A stretch of DNA of 64,000 bases from positions 496,001 through 560,000 of the forward strand of contig NZ_JAUFQT010000002.1 in NCBI RefSeq assembly GCF_030409905.1. Direction: 5' to 3'. This DNA comes from Echinicola jeungdonensis (GTDB lineage: Bacteria; Bacteroidota; Bacteroidia; Cytophagales; Cyclobacteriaceae). Shown here one piece after another: positions 19,538-27,001 of the stretch. Each line of letters opens with the position of its first letter. Position 1 is the first letter of the stretch. A program made the position numbers and the translations under genes. The notes under the pieces are model-generated. The model saw only the letters and a program-made list of their open reading frames with translations, had not been told where the DNA came from and did not search any database.

Positions 19538-20758
19538 ATGGCTAAATGTTTTGCATTGTTAGGATGGAGTTTACAGGTTATAGAAAGTATGCAAAAGGTC
19601 AACAAACCTTTTGTAGTGGTATCTTTTCCCGATTTTGAAGATTATGCCAAGGAAAATGATATCCCTTTTGTGGCCTATCAATTTGATGAATGGAGTGATT
19701 CCTCCAATTCGTTGGATTTGATGGAAAAATTGAAGCCTTTTGGGGCGGATGTTGCCGTTCCACTTTTTGAAGAAACTGTGGAATGGGCAGGTGCCTTGAA
19801 CTCACTTTACAGAAATGACCCAAGGATATTGAATCGTGCTTTTTTATTTCGTAACAAAGCCATGATGAAAAGGAAAGCCCTGATTGGAGGATTAAGGGTA
19901 GGTCTTTTTGAGGAAGTGTATAATAAAGAGGGTGTAAAGAACTTTATGGACAGGCTTAATCAGGCCAACTTACAATTAGAGGGGGAAGAGGACAGTTGGG
20001 TCCATATCAAACCCTTTGCATCTGCAGGTACAGTAGGACACCGGTTGCTTCGTTCGAAGCAGGATATAGAAGACAAATGTGAAGACGGTGATTTTCCCTG
20101 TTTGGCAGAGAGCCATTTGCCGGGAAGGGAATTTTCCTGTGAGGCATTTATCCATAAGGGAAAAATCAGGTTTTTGAACATCACAGAGTATGTAAAATTG
20201 GGTTATTCCAATTTTATCCCAGAGGGCAATTATTTGCATGGCAAAAGGGATAGAATCTTGAAGGAAATGCAAAAAATGGTGGATTTATTTGGCATTAAAT
20301 ACGGTATGGTCCATCCAGAGTGGTTTTTGACCGAAAATGATGAATTGAGCTTTGGGGAAGTGGCTTGCCGTATTCCTGGTGGGCACATCCTTGAATTATG
20401 TAGCAAAGCTTATGGTTTTGATGCTTTGGCCGCCTTTGTCCTTTGCCATGACCCAGATCTTACGGAGGAAGAATTACAACAGATTTTACCTCCAATGGAT
20501 GCAAGGCCTACTGAATTTTATGGAAATGTGATGATTTACCCGCACAAAGGGCAGATATCCAAATTGGAAATTCCAGAGGAATTAAAGGAAGAACCTTATT
20601 TTTTGGACCATAACCTGGTTCCTCCATTATCTACTCAGAAGATTGATGCCCGGGAAGGGTTTGGTAACCACTTTGGTACGGTAAATTTCAAAGGGGAAGA
20701 CCCAGACCGGATGAAGGAGTTGCTACTGCATTATGAGGATGTGGATTTTTACCACTAG
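19538..20758 (+). CDS. ATP-grasp domain carboxylate-amine ligase
   Basis: 406 residues. An N-terminal nucleotide-fold-like part (KCFALLGWSLQVIESMQKV, residues 3-21) is followed by the ATP-grasp fold: VHIKPFASAGTVGHRLL (phosphate loop, about residues 152-168), CLAESHLPGREFSCEAFI (about 188-205) and a metal-binding end LSFGEVACRIPGG (about 268-280). The last 100 residues resemble the extra C-terminal domain of the carnosine synthase/BL00235 group, which join amino acids via an acyl phosphate. It is the first of a same-strand run with an unusual two-part protein and a racemase-fold enzyme, suggesting a small amino-acid conjugate pathway. The substrate is unknown. Confidence 0.85.
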   Translation: MAKCFALLGWSLQVIESMQKVNKPFVVVSFPDFEDYAKENDIPFVAYQFDEWSDSSNSLDLMEKLKPFGADVAVPLFEETVEWAGALNSLYRNDPRILNRAFLFRNKAMMKRKALIGGLRVGLFEEVYNKEGVKNFMDRLNQANLQLEGEEDSWVHIKPFASAGTVGHRLLRSKQDIEDKCEDGDFPCLAESHLPGREFSCEAFIHKGKIRFLNITEYVKLGYSNFIPEGNYLHGKRDRILKEMQKMVDLFGIKYGMVHPEWFLTENDELSFGEVACRIPGGHILELCSKAYGFDALAAFVLCHDPDLTEEELQQILPPMDARPTEFYGNVMIYPHKGQISKLEIPEELKEEPYFLDHNLVPPLSTQKIDAREGFGNHFGTVNFKGEDPDRMKELLLHYEDVDFYH

Positions 20759-20795
20759 GCATAAAAATAAATGCCAAAAATTCATTGGGTTTGAT

Positions 20796-20849
20796 GGAAA
20801 GGGGCTAATTTCTCCATAATATGGAAAAGGGATGAAAGGCCCCATTTCC
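20796..20849 (+). other. Possible structured 5' region ahead of the split gene at 20900
   Basis: GGAAAGGGGC (20796-20805) can pair with GCCCCATTTCC (20839-20849, one bulged A), with an inner CCAT/ATGG hairpin at 20814-20824. It lacks a T-run, so it is a weak terminator at best. An RNA control element is possible but unproven. Confidence 0.25.
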
Positions 20850-20899
20850 TTTCCCAATCAAATCAAATGAAAATTAAATTTGTACCTTAACCCTTTACC

Positions 20900-21406
20900 A
20901 TGACACATCAGGCTGCACTAGCAAATAAAGAAGAAAAAATTGACGAATTGATAAATGCACTTGAATCTGCTACAATACTGACCAAGGCAGATAAAGCCCA
21001 ACACTTAATGGGGCAAATTGATTTGGCGACCGAATCCACCGATGGAGTGGAGTTGGTTTATCAGAAAATCGGAAAAATGACCAAAGCGGGCATTTTTAAA
21101 AAATCACCATGGGAAGATGCTTCCAAACTGGTTTCTGGCCTTGTCAATGGTACCCTCAAAAGTGGGCACCCTAACTCTACCATGGAGCTTTTGAGTGAAT
21201 TGCGTTTAATGGCCATCGCTAAAGGTAAAATTACTTTAAATGAAGTAAGCAAAGAGGAAGCCAGGGATTTTATCCAGGAAGTAATTGTTTCGAATCTGGA
21301 ATTTGTTTTTCAGGAACCCTTGGAAGAAACCCGTTTGGCGATGAATAACCATGAATTGAATAAGGTCCATTCCCTGTTTGTTTTTTTACTGAAAATACCG
21401 GTTTAG
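20900..21406 (+). CDS. N-terminal part of a frameshift-split protein of unknown function
   Basis: 168 codons in frame. Helical sequence such as KADKAQHLMGQIDLATES and LNGTLKSGHP-like helices shows no known domain. The frame ends at TAG 21404-21406 shortly after a T7 run (21381-21387). A shift of -1 at the sequence T-TTT-TTA (21382-21388) continues smoothly as TENTGLGSIKEKLAEELI into the next frame, so this and the 21424-22893 segment are almost certainly one protein of about 665 residues. The cause may be a homopolymer sequencing error, a real mutation or programmed -1 frameshifting. It follows the ATP-grasp gene by 141 bp. Confidence 0.7.
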   Translation: MTHQAALANKEEKIDELINALESATILTKADKAQHLMGQIDLATESTDGVELVYQKIGKMTKAGIFKKSPWEDASKLVSGLVNGTLKSGHPNSTMELLSELRLMAIAKGKITLNEVSKEEARDFIQEVIVSNLEFVFQEPLEETRLAMNNHELNKVHSLFVFLLKIPV

Positions 21407-21423
21407 GAAGTATCAAGGAAAAA

Positions 21424-22893
21424 TTGGCTGAAGAGTTGATTTTGATTTGCGAACAAAGACCTGTGGTGACTGAAAACCAAAGGAAAATCATTGCCCTCAT
21501 CAAAGAGAAAATAGATCTGAATCCCAATAGAACCGAAGATGTTCCCTTATTGGAATTCCAGCGGAGTATTTACAGTCCAACCAAAAGATGCAGGGGAATA
21601 GATATTAAGGCTTACCAAAAATTAATAGAAGGGCTTGAACTCAAAGAACTGGAAGAGGAAATCAGGGAAATGGGTCGGTCTATGGCAAAGTTTGGCCTTG
21701 TTAGTGATTATCATGGGGTTTTATTGCTGTTTTTGATAAAGAAAAGATATTTTTCACTCGTACCAAAATGTTTGGCATTGGATGAGGGGGGAGAAGCTGA
21801 ATGGAATTCCTCGGTGGATTTTGTTTCCAAAATTATTTTGGAAACGGTTCATCCCTATAATGCCCAATGCATTTATGGGATTTCCCGAATGCTGGAATTG
21901 GGATTATTTACAAGGGAGGCGGTACGTTCTGGCTTGTCCAATTTGCTCATGATCAAAATCAATCCCAAGGTAGAAGAGAGGATTCTCAAATCAACCAGGA
22001 AACCGATTAAGGGAATTTCTGCCAAAAATTACCTGTTGGGGGGCTTGCTTAGGATATTAGGCCAACCATTAGGAGTGGGGCAGGGAAGCAACCCAACTTG
22101 CCAGAGTGCCAGGGGAATCAGCATGTGGAGTCAGCATGCCCCTGCCAAATTGATCCATATGGTTCATACCGCAGCCGTTTATAATGACCTGACCTTCCGG
22201 TTTGAAGATAAAGAAGTTAGGTTTTCGATGACGGGAAAAGGTTTGGTGGATGTATTGGATTATAATTTGGATGCGGTTTCAGTTACTTTGGTCCCTATGC
22301 TTGACAGGATATATAATGAGATGATGCGCTTGGCATCAGGTAGGGCAGAAGATCCCCATAAATGGGTCAACCCGGCCTTGTATGGTCAATGGATCCCCAT
22401 TGGTTTCGCCTCGGCCTATGATTACCTTTCCAATTCCATTTTAGATTTTAATGGTTTTGTAAGAGTATTTTATGCCATGGGGCATCCCAAATTCAATGGA
22501 GGGCACCGCCTGGTTTATCCAAATCCTGTGGGAATTTTTATTACCTCATCCAAGGGTGAAATGTTGGGGTTCCATGCTGTTTCTTTATTGCGTGTGGATA
22601 AGGACCTTAATGGGAAGTACAGGGCTTATTTCCTAAATCCTAATAATGAAGGCCGCCAGAATTGGGGACAAAATATTGAACCCTCCGTGTATGGACATGG
22701 AGAAAAACACGGAGAATCTTCATTACTCTTTCATGAATTTGCAGCAAGGGTGTATGCTTTTCATTTCAATCGCATGGAAGCATTGGACAAAATGGAAAAT
22801 GTGCCCGATAATGAAGTACAGAAAGTGCGGAAATTGGCAGAGGAGAGTTGGGGGAAATCTTATGTTTGGTTAGAAACCAAGAAAAAATGGTAA
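21424..22893 (+). CDS. C-terminal part of the split protein; papain-like Cys-His-Asn pattern
   Basis: 489 codons from a TTG that is probably not a genuine start (see the upstream part). I recognise no named family. The pattern QGSNPTCQSARGISMWS (residues about 219-235), then GFHAVSLLRVD (about 381-391), then YFLNPNNEGRQNWG (about 399-412) follows the order Gln...Cys...His...Asn of papain-fold enzymes, including a trailing WG. This suggests a cysteine peptidase or transamidase, which is inference from motif order alone. The last codons overlap the racemase-fold gene by 7 bp (ATGGTAA), so the two are translationally coupled. Confidence 0.65.
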   Translation: MAEELILICEQRPVVTENQRKIIALIKEKIDLNPNRTEDVPLLEFQRSIYSPTKRCRGIDIKAYQKLIEGLELKELEEEIREMGRSMAKFGLVSDYHGVLLLFLIKKRYFSLVPKCLALDEGGEAEWNSSVDFVSKIILETVHPYNAQCIYGISRMLELGLFTREAVRSGLSNLLMIKINPKVEERILKSTRKPIKGISAKNYLLGGLLRILGQPLGVGQGSNPTCQSARGISMWSQHAPAKLIHMVHTAAVYNDLTFRFEDKEVRFSMTGKGLVDVLDYNLDAVSVTLVPMLDRIYNEMMRLASGRAEDPHKWVNPALYGQWIPIGFASAYDYLSNSILDFNGFVRVFYAMGHPKFNGGHRLVYPNPVGIFITSSKGEMLGFHAVSLLRVDKDLNGKYRAYFLNPNNEGRQNWGQNIEPSVYGHGEKHGESSLLFHEFAARVYAFHFNRMEALDKMENVPDNEVQKVRKLAEESWGKSYVWLETKKKW

Positions 22894-24044
22894 AACACTC
22901 ATCAAGAATAGAACTAAGGAAATCTGCTTACAAAAGCAATATCAATTTTATTAAGAAAAAGATCGGAAAAAATGTGATTTTTTCCTCTGTGATCAAGGCC
23001 AATGCCTATGGTCATGGTATAGACGTTTTTGTACCCATGGCTGAAAGTTGCGGGGTGGACCACTTTTCAGTGGCTTCTGCCTATGAAGCTTGGGAGGTAT
23101 TGCAAGTATGTAATCCCGATAGTCATATTATGATTATGGGAATTCTATATGAAGATGATATTCCTTGGGCCATTGAAAATAATATTGAATTTTATGTCTA
23201 TAATTATGACCGTTTGTCGGTAACCTTAGCCGCTGCAAAGAAAGTGGGAAAGCCAGCAAAAATTCATATTGAGGTGGAAACTGGTGCAAACCGTACCGGC
23301 ATGCCCAAAGAAGAGTTTTCCAAGTCTCTAACTTTTTTGAAAAACAATGCTGATTTTTTGGTGTTTGAAGGGCTATGTACCCATTTGGGCGGTGCAGAAA
23401 GCTTTGCCAATAATTTTAAAATTGAAAAACAACTAAAAAATTTTAAGACCTTTTTGACCAAATGCAAACAAAAGAAAGTAATGCCCCATTTAAGGCATGT
23501 GGCATCCTCTGCAGCTGCATTGTCCATCAAAGAGTCGCTTTATGATATGGTCAGAGTAGGGGTGGCCCAATATGGTTTTTGGCCTAGTCCGGATATATAT
23601 TATACCCATATAAATCAAGTTGGGAAAAATAAGGATGGCGCACTAAAAAGGATTATTACCTGGAAAACAGATATCATGGACACCCGAAAAGTCAATGAAG
23701 GTGAGTTTATTGGCTATGGAACAGCATTTCAGGCAGTACGTAAAATGAATATTGCAGTTATCCCGTTGGGATATTGTAATGGATATCCCAGAGGCCTTTC
23801 CAACCGGGGCTATGTATTGATCCAGGGAAAAAAAGCGCCCATCGTAGGTTTGATCAATATGAACCTTTTTATGGTTGACATCACTCATATTCCTAAAGCC
23901 AAAGTTGGAGATGAGGTGGTACTGATCGGGAGGCAGAATAATAATGTAATCCACATAAGCAGCTTTACCAATTTTACCAATCTGCTCAATAATGAAATGC
24001 TAAGTAGGTTGCCCGCGTCAATCCCAAGGAAAGTGGTGAGGTAG
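22887..24044 (+). CDS. Alanine-racemase-fold (fold III) PLP enzyme, atypical
   Basis: 385 residues from the ATG at 22887; an in-frame ATG at 22848 lies inside the previous gene. The PLP lysine motif SVIKANAYGHG (Lys37) and the racemase Tyr region GEFIGYGTAF are present, with the C-terminal barrel (VIPLGYCNGYPRGLSNRGYV, KAPIVGLINMNLFMVDIT). Two positions that are Asp in ordinary alanine racemases are Asn here: GYxDG is GYCNG and CMDQ is NMNL. It is therefore probably a racemase of another amino acid, or a divergent Alr, rather than the housekeeping enzyme. It overlaps the split gene and lies in the ATP-grasp cluster, supporting a shared pathway. Confidence 0.85.
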   Translation: MVKHSSRIELRKSAYKSNINFIKKKIGKNVIFSSVIKANAYGHGIDVFVPMAESCGVDHFSVASAYEAWEVLQVCNPDSHIMIMGILYEDDIPWAIENNIEFYVYNYDRLSVTLAAAKKVGKPAKIHIEVETGANRTGMPKEEFSKSLTFLKNNADFLVFEGLCTHLGGAESFANNFKIEKQLKNFKTFLTKCKQKKVMPHLRHVASSAAALSIKESLYDMVRVGVAQYGFWPSPDIYYTHINQVGKNKDGALKRIITWKTDIMDTRKVNEGEFIGYGTAFQAVRKMNIAVIPLGYCNGYPRGLSNRGYVLIQGKKAPIVGLINMNLFMVDITHIPKAKVGDEVVLIGRQNNNVIHISSFTNFTNLLNNEMLSRLPASIPRKVVR

Positions 24045-24060
24045 AAAGGAGATTTTTGAT

Positions 24061-24135
24061 ATGAGATTTGGAAACTTTTTTCTTTATTCTTGGGTCGTTG
24101 CTCTTACTTTGCTGCTTAATTGGTTCTTTTGGTAG
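24061..24135 (+). CDS. Possible 24-residue hydrophobic membrane peptide
   Basis: A 24-codon frame, rich in Trp, Phe and Leu with one Arg at position 2, fits a single membrane span (WVVALTLLLNWFFW at the end). The support is its Shine-Dalgarno: AAGGAGA at 24046-24052, 8 nt before the ATG, better than nearly any other gene in the window. It lies 16 bp after the racemase-like gene, inside the same run. Conservation in related genomes would decide whether it is real. Confidence 0.45.
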   Translation: MRFGNFFLYSWVVALTLLLNWFFW

Positions 24136-24184
24136 ACTTTTCGGGATATATTAATGGTCTCATTTAATTAAAATTCACTTTTCC

Positions 24185-24952
24185 ATGAAAAGCATTGATC
24201 AGGTCATCTCCCGAATGGATGAAATTGTAGAGGAATGTAAATCCAAAAAAAGCAGGATAGGGTATTTTGCCGTCCTTTATAGGAGAGTGACGATTCGGAT
24301 TAGGGAAGGAATAGAAAATGGGGAGTTTGAGGATAATCCAAGAATGGAAAAACTGGATATCCTCTTTGCCCAAAGATTTTTTGATGCTTATGATAACTAT
24401 ATCAATGAGGATTCCACAACCGAAAGTTGGCTTCATGCTTTTGACACTTCCAAATCCTCTGGATACCTGGTTTTGCAGCATCTATTGCTAGGAGTAAATG
24501 CCCATATCAACCTTGATTTGGGTATTGCTACAGTAGAAACCATGGAAGGCAAAAATCTAATCGAAATCATCAACGATTTTGATAAAATCAATTTAATCCT
24601 TGCTGAGCTTGTGGATGGGGTGAAAGCCAATATATCCAAGGTTTCCCCGGTTTTTGGCTTTTTAATTCAGTTTGCCAATGGCAAAGATGAAATGCTGATG
24701 GAATTTAGCATTCGGTTGGCCAGGGATGGCGCATGGAAATTTGCCAATTTATATTTCATTGCCGAGGATAGGGCCCTTTGCCTTAATGAAAGGGATGAAA
24801 GAATTGCCAATTTGGCTTCGAAAATTGCGAATCCCGGGACCAGGCTTAAATGGATGGTCAAATTGATCAGCTGGACCGAGTGGAAATCCATACCAAAGGT
24901 AATGGATCAGCTGGAAGTAATAGCCCAGGAATGTGCCCCTAATCAGCTATAA
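24185..24952 (+). CDS. DUF5995-family protein
   Basis: 255 residues, all helical in appearance. The family pattern is visible: IGYFAVLYRRVTIRIREGIENGEF (residues 24-47), RFFDAYDNYIN, LQHLLLGVNAHINLDLGIA and DGAWKFANLY. His and Asp in GVNAHINLDLG are typical of the family. The function is unknown. It is on the same strand 49 bp after the small peptide and 140 bp after the racemase-like gene, so it may belong to the same transcript. No signal peptide is present; it is predicted to be cytoplasmic. Confidence 0.85.
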   Translation: MKSIDQVISRMDEIVEECKSKKSRIGYFAVLYRRVTIRIREGIENGEFEDNPRMEKLDILFAQRFFDAYDNYINEDSTTESWLHAFDTSKSSGYLVLQHLLLGVNAHINLDLGIATVETMEGKNLIEIINDFDKINLILAELVDGVKANISKVSPVFGFLIQFANGKDEMLMEFSIRLARDGAWKFANLYFIAEDRALCLNERDERIANLASKIANPGTRLKWMVKLISWTEWKSIPKVMDQLEVIAQECAPNQL

Positions 24953-25129
24953 GGAAATTTCTAATTCTTAAATCAGGGTTGATTTTACCGCTAAGTTTGC
25001 TTGGGGATTCGCTAAGATCATATAGGATAAAATAGAAAAAATGTTTTTGCAGCTTCATTTTGCTCAATCTGGTTAACTTTTTCAGGGATCTCTGTGGGAG
25101 GTTGCCCTTGAACCGCTACTTAAATCAGC

Positions 25130-25639
25130 TTAAAACCCTCCAATCCCCACTTCTTTAATTTGATATACATGGGCCAGATAGAGGTAAAGAAAGGAAACCG
25201 AGATCAGCAGGATGATGATGCCAATAATGCTGGATTTGACCTTAATGCCGGTTTTGCCTATTTCCAGTTCGGTTTCGTTATCCAGATCGGATTTTAGGCT
25301 TTGACGAAAATGCATAAAGGAAAGTATCAAGCCTGAATAAACAATCAATAAAACGGTCACAAAAATGATGATGGAGGAATAGTATTGCCAGTTGAAAACC
25401 TTTTTCCGGTGTTCCAGACTGAAAAGTTTATATTCCTCAAAGGATTCCTTTACCCCCGAGGTCTGGCTACTGTAATCTGCATAAGAAGGAAAACCATCCA
25501 CTCCCAAAGTATCCCCGTTTTCAGCGGACTGTGCATTCTGGATAGAATCAAACTCTTCCAAAAGCCCAGACTGGGGAAAGCCCTTTTGCACTAAAAAGCA
25601 AAGAATTAAGACCAAAAAGATTTTAAGGGAGCTTAGCAT
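25130..25639 (-). CDS. Exported/membrane protein of unknown function
   Basis: 169 residues from the ATG at 25639 (a GTG precedes it at 25642). A signal peptide (LKIFLVLILCFLVQKGFPQ) is followed by an acidic stretch and two membrane spans (YSSIIIFVTVLLIVYSGLIL, about 90-109, and SSIIGIIILLISVSFLYLYL, about 136-155). I recognise no family. It overlaps the preceding minus-strand gene by 17 bp, so both are probably made together, and both may act in the cell envelope. Confidence 0.65.
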   Translation of the reverse strand: MLSSLKIFLVLILCFLVQKGFPQSGLLEEFDSIQNAQSAENGDTLGVDGFPSYADYSSQTSGVKESFEEYKLFSLEHRKKVFNWQYYSSIIIFVTVLLIVYSGLILSFMHFRQSLKSDLDNETELEIGKTGIKVKSSIIGIIILLISVSFLYLYLAHVYQIKEVGIGGF

Positions 25640-26324
25640 CACAAAAAAGGATAAATTGGTACCTGAAGTTGATCAATTCCTGGAGGACATCGATTTCCTT
25701 GCTTTCCTCATAGGCTTCATACTCAACAAAACTGCAATCCAAGATTTCCTGATGCTGTCCCAACATGTTTTTGATGATCGACATCAGGTAATCACAATAC
25801 CCTTCCTTATTGTCCTCATAGAGGATTAAGGGATCTACCTCAATCGGAGCAGCAATAGAAAAGGTGATATTTACCCTAAGCTTTCTGTTGATCCATTTGA
25901 AGCGTTTCAAAAGGTCTTCAATGGTAGATGAAGAAAGGTTTCTGGCAGTAATCAGCATCCTGGATTTTCGCCTTACCCTATCCCCGATAAAACTGACCTT
26001 CTGAAACCTATTGGCATTGGATAAACGGTTCAACTGTTGATAATTATCCTCTTTTACCAGGGAATCAATCAATTGTAACTCTAAAGACAATCTCCTATAA
26101 GCCTTTCTTTGGGCTTCCTCTTGCTTTTGCGCCTGCAGTTCTTTATCAATATCCCAGGATTTAAGAACAACCGAATCAGGAAGCGAAGGGCTTGACCGGA
26201 ATACATCTAATGAATCCTGCAATTTAAAATTATCCAAAAGATTGGAAGTAGTATCAGGTTGGCCAAAAACCAAAGTAGGCCAGAATCCCCAAAAAGTGAT
26301 AATGGATAAAAGTAAAATTTTCAT
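25623..26324 (-). CDS. Secreted protein of unknown function
   Basis: 233 residues from the ATG at 26324, which gives a clean signal peptide (MKILLLSIITFWGF...VFG followed by QPDT). The mature part has a charged helical stretch (DKELQAQKQEEAQRKAYRRL) and a C-terminal region with possible alpha/beta character (KLRVNITFSIAAPIEVDPLILY). No domain is recognised. It overlaps the next gene by 17 bp on the same strand. An upstream in-frame start at 26381 would hide the signal peptide and is less likely. Confidence 0.65.
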   Translation of the reverse strand: MKILLLSIITFWGFWPTLVFGQPDTTSNLLDNFKLQDSLDVFRSSPSLPDSVVLKSWDIDKELQAQKQEEAQRKAYRRLSLELQLIDSLVKEDNYQQLNRLSNANRFQKVSFIGDRVRRKSRMLITARNLSSSTIEDLLKRFKWINRKLRVNITFSIAAPIEVDPLILYEDNKEGYCDYLMSIIKNMLGQHQEILDCSFVEYEAYEESKEIDVLQELINFRYQFILFCDAKLP

Positions 26325-26617
26325 GGCTAAAAGTATTTTGAGTTGAATATCCATGAAATATTGGTCAACATATTTCCTCAAGCTTCAAAAGCTCGAGTCT
26401 GACCTTGTTTTATTTTATAATATAGTAATATTTAAGGTTTTATCACAATTTACCAGGCTTGTAAAATATTGTATTTGAGGGTTATTAAATGGTGGTGGGT
26501 GATTTTTTGGCCAGGTGAATTATGGAATAAATGAACCACAAAAGATTAAAGCAAAGATGGGAAGGCTTGTTGATCTTAACCATCCATTTAATAACTTAGA
26601 GGGAAAACAATTTTTCT

Positions 26618-27001
26618 ATGATAGCAGTGACCTGTGCTTTGATCATTAAAGATGGATTGGTGTTGGCAGTCCAAAGGGGGACAAAAATGAAAATGCCTTT
26701 AAAATGGGAGTTTCCAGGAGGAAAGATGGAAAATGGGGAATCTGAGCAATCCTGCTTGGCCAGAGAAATAAAAGAGGAGCTAAACCTGGAAATTGAGATA
26801 GGGGATAAGCTTTCCGAAGTGGTTTATGATTATCCCGATTTTACCATCCGCTTGATTCCCTATATATGCCGGATTCAATCTGGAGAATTGGTTTTAACAG
26901 AACACCGATCCCATCAATGGTTGGAAAAAGAAGAATTGTTAGATTTGGACTGGGCAGAAGCGGATTTGCCTATTGTTAGGGATTTTTTAAAAGGAATATA
27001 A
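26618..27001 (+). CDS. Nudix hydrolase (MutT-like nucleoside triphosphate pyrophosphohydrolase)
   Basis: 127 residues with an intact Nudix box: GGKMENGESEQSCLAREIKE continuing EELNL (Gx5Ex7REUxEExGU-like, residues about 35-58). The start VTCALIIKDGLVLAVQRG and the strand MKMPLKWEFPGGK are typical of the MutT/CTP-pyrophosphohydrolase group. It would hydrolyse modified (deoxy)nucleoside triphosphates. Its stop shares one base with the start of the large PLD-helicase gene (TAATG). That tight coupling is notable, because Nudix genes of this type are often found beside DUF3427 helicases and may be part of a phage-defence pair (inference). Confidence 0.9.
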   Translation: MIAVTCALIIKDGLVLAVQRGTKMKMPLKWEFPGGKMENGESEQSCLAREIKEELNLEIEIGDKLSEVVYDYPDFTIRLIPYICRIQSGELVLTEHRSHQWLEKEELLDLDWAEADLPIVRDFLKGI

